From Natrialba chahannaoensis JCM 10990 (GTDB taxonomy: Archaea > Halobacteriota > Halobacteria > Halobacteriales > Natrialbaceae): DNA of 44,755 nucleotides. The notes beneath the pieces are model-generated. The model was not told the origin of the DNA, made no database searches, and saw only the letters and a program-made list of their open reading frames with translations. Below are positions 7,713-15,488 of this stretch, piece after piece. The stretch covers positions 66,840 to 111,594 of the forward strand of contig NZ_AOIN01000046.1 in NCBI RefSeq assembly GCF_000337135.1. Direction: 5' to 3'. Each line of letters opens with the position of its first letter. The stretch's first letter is position 1. Both the position numbers and the translations under genes were made by a program.

Positions 7713-9272
7713 ATGCCACCAGGGGACCTCGCAGCGCGGGTCACAGACGTGTTGTCGGTCGACGCCGACGGCTACCGCGAGCACGCCGAGGCGGACGCCG
7801 AGGTGATCAAAGACGCAATCGAGGACGGCATCTTCGATAACCCACAGGCCATCGTCGGACTCGAGTACGAGTTCTACGCGATCAAGGACGACGACTGCAC
7901 GCTGCGGCGAGTGCCGCGGCGGCTACTCGAGTTGATCGGTTTCGAGAAGGAACTCGGCCTGCACAACGCGGAGATGACGACGAGTCCGCAGCCACTGAAC
8001 GGCCACGGGCTGGCGGCTCAGGAGTCAGAGGTCAAGGCACGTCTGCAGACGGCGCTGAAGGTGACCGAATCAGAGCGCATGCGACTGGTGAGCGACGGTA
8101 TCTGGACGATTCCACCGGAGGGCGAGGACGCGACGACGTACCTCACGGACAGCGTCGAGCGCACCGTGGAGGACGAGGCTGCGGAGGGCGGCGACCGCTC
8201 GATTCGTGTCGCAACGAATATGAGCGGATCGGCGCGGTATCATGCGATGGCTAACACGGACCGCGCCGACGTTGCCGGCATGCGAGTCGAGGCACCGCAC
8301 GTCTCGTTGCAGGCCGATACGGTCATGCCCGAGAGTTTGATCACGTCGATTCAGCCCCATTATCAGGTGGCCCATGCGCCTGATCTGCCGACCTACTTCA
8401 ACTATGCCGTCCGGACCGCCGCCCCACTGCTCGCACTCGGTGTGAACTCGCCGTTCTTCCCTGCCGACCTCTACGACGACGAGGCGACGGCCGAGGACGT
8501 GCTCGCCGACGGGTGGATGGAGCACCGGATCAGCGTCTTCGAAACCGTCCTGAACGACCCGAACACGGGTGAAGGGAAGGTGCGGTTTCCGCAGGATCTC
8601 GACGCTGTCGAGGAGGCCGTCGACCGCATTGCCACCGACGACACGATGGTTCCGATGCCCGTCGAGGCCGGCGAGCGCTTCGACGACCAGTTCCCCCACT
8701 TCCGGCGCAAGCACGGCACCTACTGGCGATGGGTTCGGCCCGTGTTCGGCGGCCCGACTCGCTCGGCCGCGAACGCACGCATCGAGTTCCGGCCGATTCC
8801 CGCCCAGCCGACCGTCCGGGACTCCGTCTCGTTCCTTGCGGCGTTCGCCGGCCTCCTCGAGAGTCTGGTTCGGCTCGAACACCCTGTCCACGAACTCGAC
8901 TGGCAAACCGCCCGCAAGAACTTCTACGCAGCCATGCGCGACGGCCTCGAGGCCGACATCGTCTGGATTACCAACAACGGCAAGGAGACGACGGATACGC
9001 TGGCGCTCTACGAGGACCTGTTGGCCCACGCCGAGGACGGGCTGACGAGTCGTGGGTTAACCGACGAACAGGCCGCGAAGTATCTCTATCCGCTTCGCCG
9101 ACGGGTCCGCCAACAGTTGACACCGGCCCGGTGGAAGCACGACCAGGTTCGTTCGTCGGTCGACGACGGCGCGGATCTGGCGACGGCGATCGAAACCATG
9201 CAACGAGAGTACGTGCGTCGCCAGCGCGAGACGCTGCTGGAAGGAAGCTTCGCTGACTGGATCGGCGACTGA
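7713..9272 (+). CDS. Glutamate-cysteine-ligase-like (GCS2 superfamily) protein
   Basis: 519-residue protein with the hallmarks of the GCS2 branch of carboxylate-amine ligases. VGLEYEFYAI near residues 48-57 is the opening metal/ATP-binding strand, HNAEMTTSPQPL follows, MSGSARYHAM and HVSLQADT occupy the substrate region, ALGVNSPFF matches the family's ALSANSPFF, and RIEFRPIPAQPTV is the late Arg-rich strand. Known family members make gamma-glutamylcysteine, a major thiol of haloarchaea, or other gamma-glutamyl amides. This one is longer than the usual 350-400 residues; the extra length is mostly the C-terminal helical region after about residue 400. The exact substrate cannot be read. The ATG at 7713 is chosen from the TATA box 27-28 bases upstream. 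It may be a paralogue of GshA rather than GshA itself. Confidence 0.7.
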   Translation: MPPGDLAARVTDVLSVDADGYREHAEADAEVIKDAIEDGIFDNPQAIVGLEYEFYAIKDDDCTLRRVPRRLLELIGFEKELGLHNAEMTTSPQPLNGHGLAAQESEVKARLQTALKVTESERMRLVSDGIWTIPPEGEDATTYLTDSVERTVEDEAAEGGDRSIRVATNMSGSARYHAMANTDRADVAGMRVEAPHVSLQADTVMPESLITSIQPHYQVAHAPDLPTYFNYAVRTAAPLLALGVNSPFFPADLYDDEATAEDVLADGWMEHRISVFETVLNDPNTGEGKVRFPQDLDAVEEAVDRIATDDTMVPMPVEAGERFDDQFPHFRRKHGTYWRWVRPVFGGPTRSAANARIEFRPIPAQPTVRDSVSFLAAFAGLLESLVRLEHPVHELDWQTARKNFYAAMRDGLEADIVWITNNGKETTDTLALYEDLLAHAEDGLTSRGLTDEQAAKYLYPLRRRVRQQLTPARWKHDQVRSSVDDGADLATAIETMQREYVRRQRETLLEGSFADWIGD

Positions 9273-9382
9273 GCGCACTGACTACCACCGACTACTTCAA
9301 CGCTGTCTTCGACCGACCATACCCACCGTCCTCGCTTGCCGCTTCCCCCACGCCCGTGTACCGTGTCCCCGTAGCCCGTCCT

Positions 9383-10192
9383 ATGTCATCACAGTCACCA
9401 CCACAACTCCCACAGCCGGGTCTCGGCACGTCCGGCCACGAAGGGGAGTCGTGCACCGACGCCGTCGTCACCGCACTCAAGTCCGGCTACCGTCACATCG
9501 ACACCGCGCAGCTGTACGACAACGAGGAAGCCGTCGGTCGCGCGCTCGAACAGGCCGACGTCGACCGCGAGGAGGTCTTCCTCGCGACGAAGGTCCACCC
9601 GTCGAATCTGGCCGCGGAGGACGTACTCGAGTCCACCCGTGAGAGTCTCGACCGACTCGGCGTCGACACGGTCGACCTACTGTATGTCCACTGGCCAATG
9701 GGTGAATACGACGCCGAAGAGACGCTGCCAGCGTTCGACGAGGCTGTCGAGGAGGGACTGACGCGCCACGTCGGCGTGAGTAACTTCACGCCGAATCTCC
9801 TCGAGGAGGCCGTCTCCATGCTCGATGCACCGATTGTGGCTCACCAGATCGAACTCCATCCCGAACTCCAGCAAGATGAACTCGTTTCGCTCGGCCGCGA
9901 GCACGACGTCCAGACGGTCGCGTACTGTCCAATTGCCAAGGCTGAAGTCGCGGAAATCGACGTTCTGCAGGAGATTGCCGACAACCACGACGCGACGCCG
10001 ATCCAGGTCGCGCTGGCGTGGCAGTACGACCGCGAGGGTGTTGTCCCGATTCCGAAGGGGACGGGCGAGCACATCCACGAGAACTACGAAGCGCACGAGA
10101 TCGAGTTGACCGACGACGACCGCGACCGAATCGCCGACCTCGACGCAGGTGAGCGACTGGTCGATCCGGACGACGCAGCTTGGAATCAGTAA
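9383..10192 (+). CDS. Aldo/keto reductase
   Basis: 269-residue NADPH-type aldo/keto reductase (TIM barrel). The full catalytic tetrad is visible: Asp40 and Tyr45 in YRHIDTAQLYDNE, Lys70 in LATKVHPSN and His103 in LLYVHWP. GVSNF and the late IPKGTGEHIHEN cofactor segment are also present. Members reduce aldehydes and ketones such as methylglyoxal or sugar aldehydes; the natural substrate is unknown. The start used is the Met of MSSQSPPQ, which gives the family's normal N terminus. Single gene, same strand as its neighbours but with intergenic gaps of more than 100 bases on both sides, so probably independently transcribed. Confidence 0.92.
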   Translation: MSSQSPPQLPQPGLGTSGHEGESCTDAVVTALKSGYRHIDTAQLYDNEEAVGRALEQADVDREEVFLATKVHPSNLAAEDVLESTRESLDRLGVDTVDLLYVHWPMGEYDAEETLPAFDEAVEEGLTRHVGVSNFTPNLLEEAVSMLDAPIVAHQIELHPELQQDELVSLGREHDVQTVAYCPIAKAEVAEIDVLQEIADNHDATPIQVALAWQYDREGVVPIPKGTGEHIHENYEAHEIELTDDDRDRIADLDAGERLVDPDDAAWNQ

Positions 10193-10323
10193 CGGACGGC
10201 GCTGCCTGGAACCGGCAATAGGCCGCGAGGGCTGAATCGGAAACGGGCGGCGAGGTCCACAAGTATTCGCCACCGGCGGTTGAATAATCGTGAGGTGTGG
10301 TACCATTCTCTGGGCCACAAGTG

Positions 10324-10329
10324 ATTAAG
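10324..10329 (+). promoter_or_regulatory. TATA-like element of cofD
   Basis: ATTAAG (context GTGATTAAGTATTC) centred about 27 bases before the ATG at 10354; supports the short start of cofD and a leaderless mRNA. Confidence 0.5.
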
Positions 10330-10353
10330 TATTCACAGGCAAGAGTCTGGAAT

Positions 10354-11346
10354 ATGGTTACCTTCCTCTCCGGGGGCACCGGAACGCCGAAGTTGCTTGA
10401 TGGTGCTGGTGCCGCGTTCTCACCGGAGGAGACCACGATCGTCGCCAACACGGGCGACGATATCGAACTCGGCGGACTGTTCGTCTCGCCGGATGTCGAT
10501 ACGGTACTCTTTCAGGGTGGTGGGATCCTCGATCGCGACACGTGGTGGGGCATCGCAGGCGACACACACCGAACGAACTCGGCGCTGATGGACATCGCGG
10601 CAGCGGCTGATCTCCCCGAGGGGCCACAGTACCTCCCCGCGGAGAAACAGACCGCCAGCCGCGACCTCGCCAACTGGCGTCGCTTTTCGGGTGTCGCCGA
10701 GTTCATGACGATCGGTGACCGGGATCGGGCGGTCCACCTCACGCGAACTAGCCTCCTCGATCAGGGCGATACGCTAAGCGAGGCGACTGCCAAACTCGCC
10801 GACGCGTTTGGGCTCTCGGTCGACCTCCTCCCAATGAGCGACGACCCCGTCGCGAGCCTGATTCACACACCGGAGGGAATGATGCACTTCCAGGAGTACT
10901 GGGTCGGCCACCGCGGCGAACCAACCGTCGAAACCGTCGAATTCCGCGGGTCGTCCATGGCACAGCCGGCTCCCGGTGTGCTCGAGGCACTCGAGGACAC
11001 CGTCGTTATCGGCCCCTCGAATCCGGTCACCAGTATCGGCCCGATGCTCGCGCTGCCGGGATTCGCGGACGCGCTCGCCCAGACGACTGTCGTCGCCGTC
11101 TCGCCGTTCCTCGGGGACGAGGCGTTCTCTGGCCCTGCGGGCGATTTGATGGAAGCAGTCAACGCCGAGCCGAGCACCGAGGGGCTCGCAGCCGCCTACC
11201 CGTTCGCAGACGCCTACGTCATCGATACGAACGATGACGCGGAGTTCGACCGGCCGACGATCCAGACGGATATCCGGATCGACGACGAGGCCGATGCCGA
11301 ACGAGTTATCCGCGCTATCGCCGAAGCAATCGATATCGTCAATTAG
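10354..11346 (+). CDS. cofD: 2-phospho-L-lactate transferase (coenzyme F420 synthesis)
   Basis: 330-residue CofD. It joins the activated lactyl (or related) phosphate donor to the deazaflavin FO, making F420-0. The family opening [17 protein letters not shown] is intact, as is [10 protein letters not shown] (residues 32-41), and the later segments [17 protein letters not shown] and VAVSPFLG are typical. The start is fixed by the motif beginning right at the Met and by a TATA-like element 27 bases upstream. The next gene begins one base after the stop codon, so the two form an operon. No cofE, cofC, cofG or cofH is in the window. Confidence 0.95.
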   Translation: MVTFLSGGTGTPKLLDGAGAAFSPEETTIVANTGDDIELGGLFVSPDVDTVLFQGGGILDRDTWWGIAGDTHRTNSALMDIAAAADLPEGPQYLPAEKQTASRDLANWRRFSGVAEFMTIGDRDRAVHLTRTSLLDQGDTLSEATAKLADAFGLSVDLLPMSDDPVASLIHTPEGMMHFQEYWVGHRGEPTVETVEFRGSSMAQPAPGVLEALEDTVVIGPSNPVTSIGPMLALPGFADALAQTTVVAVSPFLGDEAFSGPAGDLMEAVNAEPSTEGLAAAYPFADAYVIDTNDDAEFDRPTIQTDIRIDDEADAERVIRAIAEAIDIVN

Positions 11347-11347
11347 G

Positions 11348-12088
11348 ATGTTTTCCCCACCGATCGCCCTCGCCAGTTTGAGCGGCGAATCTGACGCCGA
11401 GTGGGCTCGCGCCGGTGCCGACTACGCCGGTTGTGCCTTTCTCGGCGGGATCGCCATCGACGACCGGTCGAGAGCCGCCGCGCGCGAACTCGTCGCCCGC
11501 GACCGAACTGAGTTCCTGCCCGACGATCCCCTTGCGTTCGTGGATCGCCAGCTTCAGGCACTCGAACTCGAGTCCACCTCAATTCAGCCAGCGGTCAACG
11601 TCCGCAGCGCGACCCAAGAGCCGATTCGCGAGGCGGCCCGACTCTGTGACGACCACGATGCCTTTCTCGAGATTAACGCCCACTGTCGGCAAGACGAGTT
11701 GTGCGCGGTCGGCTGCGGCGAGACGCTGTTGGCCGACAGCGAACGCCTTGCGAGCTACGTCGAAACAGCGGCTGACACCGGCACAACCATCGGTGTGAAG
11801 GTTCGCGCTGAGGTTCCCGGTGTCGAGTTGCCCGCGCTAGCTGGGGTACTCGAGTCCGCCGGCGCGTCGTTCGTCCACGTCGACGCGATGGATACGGAGT
11901 CGGTTATCGCCGAGATTGCGGACGCAACGGATCTCTTTGTGATTGCGAACAACGGCGTTCGAGACGCGGAGACAGTGCGGGAGTACGTCGAGTACGGTGC
12001 GGATGCCGTGAGTGTGGGCCGGCCAAGCGACAATCCAGTTGTACTCGAGCGGGTTCACGATGCGGTCGTGGCGCAGTTAGAGTCGTGA
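11348..12088 (+). CDS. Dus/NifR3-related TIM-barrel protein
   Basis: 246-residue FMN-type TIM barrel related to tRNA-dihydrouridine synthases, in the shorter archaeal branch often found beside cofD. Visible features are AFLEINAHCRQDELCAVGCGE (the Cys-containing loop where Dus enzymes have their catalytic Cys region), VKVRAEVPGVELPALA, FVHVDAMD, and the phosphate-binding end VIANNGVRDAE...GADAVSVGRPS. The protein lacks the C-terminal helical tRNA-binding domain of true Dus, so a tRNA substrate is doubtful. It starts one base after cofD, so co-transcription is nearly certain, which suggests a role linked to deazaflavin or flavin chemistry, but this is inference. Confidence 0.75.
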   Translation: MFSPPIALASLSGESDAEWARAGADYAGCAFLGGIAIDDRSRAAARELVARDRTEFLPDDPLAFVDRQLQALELESTSIQPAVNVRSATQEPIREAARLCDDHDAFLEINAHCRQDELCAVGCGETLLADSERLASYVETAADTGTTIGVKVRAEVPGVELPALAGVLESAGASFVHVDAMDTESVIAEIADATDLFVIANNGVRDAETVREYVEYGADAVSVGRPSDNPVVLERVHDAVVAQLES

Positions 12089-12121
12089 CGGAACTCGGAT
12101 CTATCGCAGGTGAGCGCACCA

Positions 12122-12193
12122 TCTCGTCTCCACGTCTGTTCTACCTCGCCTGTGTTTTGTCTTGCCTGTATTCTGTCCTGGCTGTGTTCTATC
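12122..12193 (+). terminator. T/C-rich quasi-repeat tract after the cofD operon
   Basis: The plus strand is pyrimidine-rich with repeating TGT/CTG blocks about 16 bases apart (TGTTCTACCTCGCC, TGTGTTTTGTCTTGCC, TGTATTCTGTCCTGGC, TGTGTTCT). U-rich 3' ends are the usual archaeal termination signal, so this likely ends the cofD transcript. No stem-loop is evident. Confidence 0.4.
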
Positions 12194-12257
12194 GTATCAC
12201 CCACACCCACAGCGAAACCACGAAAGGACTTTCCAGCAGGCACGCTTCCACCCCGCT

Positions 12258-12581
12258 ATGAGTCTCGACGAACTCTCAGAGGAGATGCAGGAATCGTACA
12301 GCGATGTTGGTGAGGAACTCACCGTTTCGCTCGATCGCGAGACGCGAAACGAACTCGCCATGCTTGAGACGGCACTCGAGCCGGAGGAGACAGACGAACT
12401 CGTCCGACGGGCAATCCACATGCTCTTTCAGTCGACCGTTGAGACGGGGACGATGGACTTCCATCTGCGCTCGGGCTTTGACGTAACCTACGACGAGTAC
12501 CTCACGGGAATGACGTTCGACGAGATGACGGGTGCGAATCAGTATCCGACGATGGACGACGAGCGCCGGTACCAGTTCTGA
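12258..12581 (+). CDS. Conserved-looking small acidic protein, unknown function
   Basis: 107-residue acidic protein of a type seen only as hypothetical in haloarchaea as far as I can tell. The first 30 residues are helical and charged (LDELSEEMQESYSDVGEEL). A middle segment, VSLDRETRNELAMLETALE, then EETDELVRRAIHMLF, looks like a strand-helix-helix pattern, faintly ribbon-helix-helix, and the end is aromatic (ANQYPTMDDERRYQF). No catalytic motif and no signal peptide. The Met at 12258 is used because upstream sequence in this frame is non-acidic and lies in the T-rich tract. Coding is supported by acidic composition and strong third-position GC bias. Confidence 0.7.
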   Translation: MSLDELSEEMQESYSDVGEELTVSLDRETRNELAMLETALEPEETDELVRRAIHMLFQSTVETGTMDFHLRSGFDVTYDEYLTGMTFDEMTGANQYPTMDDERRYQF

Positions 12582-12774
12582 CGGCTGTCGCTCTTCGATC
12601 GTTCACAGGTCACACGTTCGTTTGTGTTTGCTGTTTCGAGTAGTACTGTTGGCGTGTCGTTCCACTTTGACCAAGAAACGGGTGGGAGTGACTATCGTAT
12701 GTCTTATAATGTCAACTTATTCTTAGATCTGGATAATAGGTGCGCTTATTGGCCTCGACCACCCGGCTGTAGAC

Positions 12775-12903
12775 ATGGCTATCAGTCAAAACGCAACCGA
12801 AACGACGTACCGCTGTCCAGCGTGTGCGGGCGACCTCGCCGTCCGATACGACTCCTTTGAGTGTACGGACTGTGGGTTCACGCCACGTCACGGTTCGGAC
12901 TAA
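12775..12903 (+). CDS. 42-residue zinc-finger protein (CPxC type)
   Basis: Tiny protein with two zinc knuckles: CPAC at residues 14-17 and CTDC at residues 30-33, the latter followed by GF. This is the spacing of the small CPxCG-related zinc-finger proteins that are numerous in haloarchaea and include regulators such as Brz of Halobacterium. The reading frame is complete, ATG to TAA, and a CTTATT element lies about 27 bases upstream. It sits upstream of a Bat-type HTH gene in the same orientation, separated by 203 bases. A regulatory role is likely by family, but no target can be read. Confidence 0.75.
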   Translation: MAISQNATETTYRCPACAGDLAVRYDSFECTDCGFTPRHGSD

Positions 12904-13106
12904 CTCGTCGTCTCACAGTACTCGTATCGACACCCGACCATCTTTCAAATCGTGTCACGGGTGAGGCTGCGATTTTCGTCTGCAAAACGCCCGCAGGTTG
13001 TTTTGTGTTGCACGCCAAAACCGAGAGAGCAGTTACAATCGGCTAGTCAACGCTCAGTGACGATCGAGTACAAGACTGTTAGTTAGTGGGCGCACATGCA
13101 GTATAC

Positions 13107-13757
13107 ATGGGGCTGACTGCTGAATTTCGGCTATTCTCAGAATCCGACCCGTTGATTCAACTCGCCCGTGCGGTACCGGAGTGTACGCTCACCGTCGAAC
13201 ACGACGAGCAGACCGCCGCCGGACCGATCGTGTTCGTTCTCCGCGCTGTTTGTCGATCGTTCGAGACGTTCGAGGCAGCCCTCGAAAATGAACCCGCGGT
13301 TCTGGAATTCACGACCATCAGCGACGAAAATTCGGTGCGTGTCTATCACACGGTTTTTGAGGATCGGTATCCCGAGGAGATGGATGAACTGCTATTCAAC
13401 AAGACGCTTGTCGAACGATGGTGGGTGACGAGCGACGGGGAACATCTCAAACAGCAGTTCGCCGATCGTGACGAACTCGCCGCCTATCGTGATAGTTGCC
13501 GGAAGATGGGTATCGATTTCCGACTCGACCGGCTATACGAGTCGAGCGGCGACGACGATCGTATCCCTGGTGTCTCCGAGAAGCAACACGAAGCACTTCG
13601 TGCAGCCTATGAGGCGGGCTACTTCGATGTCCCTCGACAGGCATCGCTCAGGGACGTTGCTGACTCGCTCGATATCTCCCGATCAGCGCTTGCCGAACGA
13701 CTCCACCGTGGTCAGGCCCACGTTCTTGAACACTATCTTTCAGACAACCCTATTTAA
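13107..13757 (+). CDS. Bat-type helix-turn-helix regulator
   Basis: 216-residue member of the bacterio-opsin-activator-like regulators. Residues 1-150 form the ligand/sensor-like N-terminal domain of this family (strands with VFVLRAVCRSFETFEAALE), with no PAS or GAF motif that I can name. The C-terminal HTH_10 domain covers about 157-208: EKQHEALRAAYEAGYFDVPR and LRDVADSLDISRSALAERLH. Such proteins control one or few nearby genes in haloarchaea. The start used is the Met directly before GLTAEF, which matches the family's usual N terminus. It ends 60 bases before the MATE exporter on the same strand, so control of export is a reasonable inference. Confidence 0.88.
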   Translation: MGLTAEFRLFSESDPLIQLARAVPECTLTVEHDEQTAAGPIVFVLRAVCRSFETFEAALENEPAVLEFTTISDENSVRVYHTVFEDRYPEEMDELLFNKTLVERWWVTSDGEHLKQQFADRDELAAYRDSCRKMGIDFRLDRLYESSGDDDRIPGVSEKQHEALRAAYEAGYFDVPRQASLRDVADSLDISRSALAERLHRGQAHVLEHYLSDNPI

Positions 13758-13817
13758 AAGCCGGACTATGTGGGTCTCCAGTGATCTGCGTCCGTCCCCT
13801 CCGTTCAGGTATACCCG

Positions 13818-15335
13818 ATGGACGAATCAACGACGAATGAACCCATCTCACAAGATCTCACGACAACGGGTACTCCCTCACAGAGTCAATCGATTAACGT
13901 AACCGATGGCCAGTTGTTCAAGCCGCTGTTAGTCCTCTCGGCACCGATCGTTCTCGCAGAGGGGCTCGATATCGTCTACTTCCTGGTTGACCTCTACTGG
14001 ATTGGTCATCTCGGAACCAATGCGGTGACAGCGATGTCCTACTCGTGGCCGATCGTCTACCTCGGAATGAGTATCGGACTCGGGGTGGTAACGGCGGGGA
14101 CAGTCCTCGTTGCACGGCACAAAGGTGGAGGTCGATTACGCGCGATTCAATCAGTAGCCGGGGGAACCATCTCGTTCGTAACGGCCCTTTCTCTCGTGCT
14201 CGCGATCATTGGATACATCCTCACACCGTGGTTGCTCACGCTCGTCGGTGCAACTCCCGGTACGGAGCCATACATCCAGGCCGTCGGATACACGCGCATC
14301 ACGTTCCTCGGTCTGGTCCCCATGTTCTGGTTCTTCGTCTTCAACGCACTCTCTCGCGGATGGGGAGATACGAAAACCCCGCTCAAACTGATGGGGGTCA
14401 GCGCGTTCGTCAACATCCTCATCGATCCGTTCGTGATTCACGGATTCTCGGCGAATCCGCTCTTCGAGTGGGCCGGACTCCACTCGCTTGAGCACTCGCT
14501 GTACGCCTGGACCGGGTTCGCCGGCTACGGCATCGAGGGTGCTGCAATCGCAACGATCTTTGCCCGATCGATTGCCGCTGCACTCGGCTTGTATATCCTC
14601 TTCTCCGGCCGAATCGGATTCGAGCTGACACTGGCGTCTCTGCGACCACGTCGTTCGACACTCGTCGAGATCGTCACGATCGCATCTCCTACCGCAGTCG
14701 AGATGGGTGCTCGCGCAGGCGGTGTCGCGATCCTGACGGCAGTTCTTGCGATCGAAGGAGACGCTGCCGTCGCGGCGTACGGTATCTCTGAGTACCTCGT
14801 CGGAATCCTGTTCGTCATCTCGCTCGGCCTTGCGCGCGGGGTAGAGACGACCGTCGGACAGAATCTTGGTGCCGGCCAGCAACTCCGTGCCAAACACGCG
14901 GTATACCTCTCTGCGGGAATGGCTGGCGTCCTGTTCGTCTGCATCGTCGCCGCTGCCTACCCGTTCGCCGAATCCATCGTGAGCGTGTTCCTGGGCGTCG
15001 AAGGTGGTGCCGTGGCTGCTGATGCAATTAGAGAGAACGGTGCCTCCTTTGTCCGTATCGTCGGACCAGCACTGGTCTTCTTCGCCGTGTTTCAGGTCAC
15101 TCTTGGCGCGTTTCGCGGAAGCGGAAACACGACACTCGCAATGCTACTGGCCACGCTAGAACTGTTCGTGTTCCGCATCCCGTTGAGTTACGCAGCACTC
15201 GCCTGGTTCGGAGCGGGTATCACTGGCGTGTGGTATGCGATTGCGCTGTCTTACATCATCTCGTCGGTAATCGCCGTCGTGTGGCTCGTCCGCGGGACGT
15301 GGATCCTGCCGTCCTCGCTGCCAACACAGCACTGA
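13818..15335 (+). CDS. MATE family efflux transporter
   Basis: 505-residue inner-membrane protein with 12 predicted membrane helices in two similar halves. The N-terminal half opens FKPLLVLSAPIVLAEGLDIVYFLVDLYWIGHLG, whose pieces are the MatE signature (APIVL, the conserved Asp, and WIGHLG). The second half repeats the pattern with TIASPTAVEMGARAGGVAILTAVLA. Members export cationic compounds or drugs using a sodium or proton gradient. The first 35 residues are polar and cytoplasmic. It follows a Bat-type regulator by 60 bases and may be controlled by it or share its transcript. Substrate unknown. Confidence 0.93.
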   Translation: MDESTTNEPISQDLTTTGTPSQSQSINVTDGQLFKPLLVLSAPIVLAEGLDIVYFLVDLYWIGHLGTNAVTAMSYSWPIVYLGMSIGLGVVTAGTVLVARHKGGGRLRAIQSVAGGTISFVTALSLVLAIIGYILTPWLLTLVGATPGTEPYIQAVGYTRITFLGLVPMFWFFVFNALSRGWGDTKTPLKLMGVSAFVNILIDPFVIHGFSANPLFEWAGLHSLEHSLYAWTGFAGYGIEGAAIATIFARSIAAALGLYILFSGRIGFELTLASLRPRRSTLVEIVTIASPTAVEMGARAGGVAILTAVLAIEGDAAVAAYGISEYLVGILFVISLGLARGVETTVGQNLGAGQQLRAKHAVYLSAGMAGVLFVCIVAAAYPFAESIVSVFLGVEGGAVAADAIRENGASFVRIVGPALVFFAVFQVTLGAFRGSGNTTLAMLLATLELFVFRIPLSYAALAWFGAGITGVWYAIALSYIISSVIAVVWLVRGTWILPSSLPTQH

Positions 15336-15488
15336 CGCTATCATCCACAAATTCCTCCCCTATCAAAACGACTGACATCTCTGTGTCAGGTGTGACTGTG
15401 CAACTGTCGGAACGACGAAACGGCACAGGAATAGTACCAACCGCTGTCTCGGCTGCTCTCGAGTAGCGCGACCGCTGTACCCGCTCAG

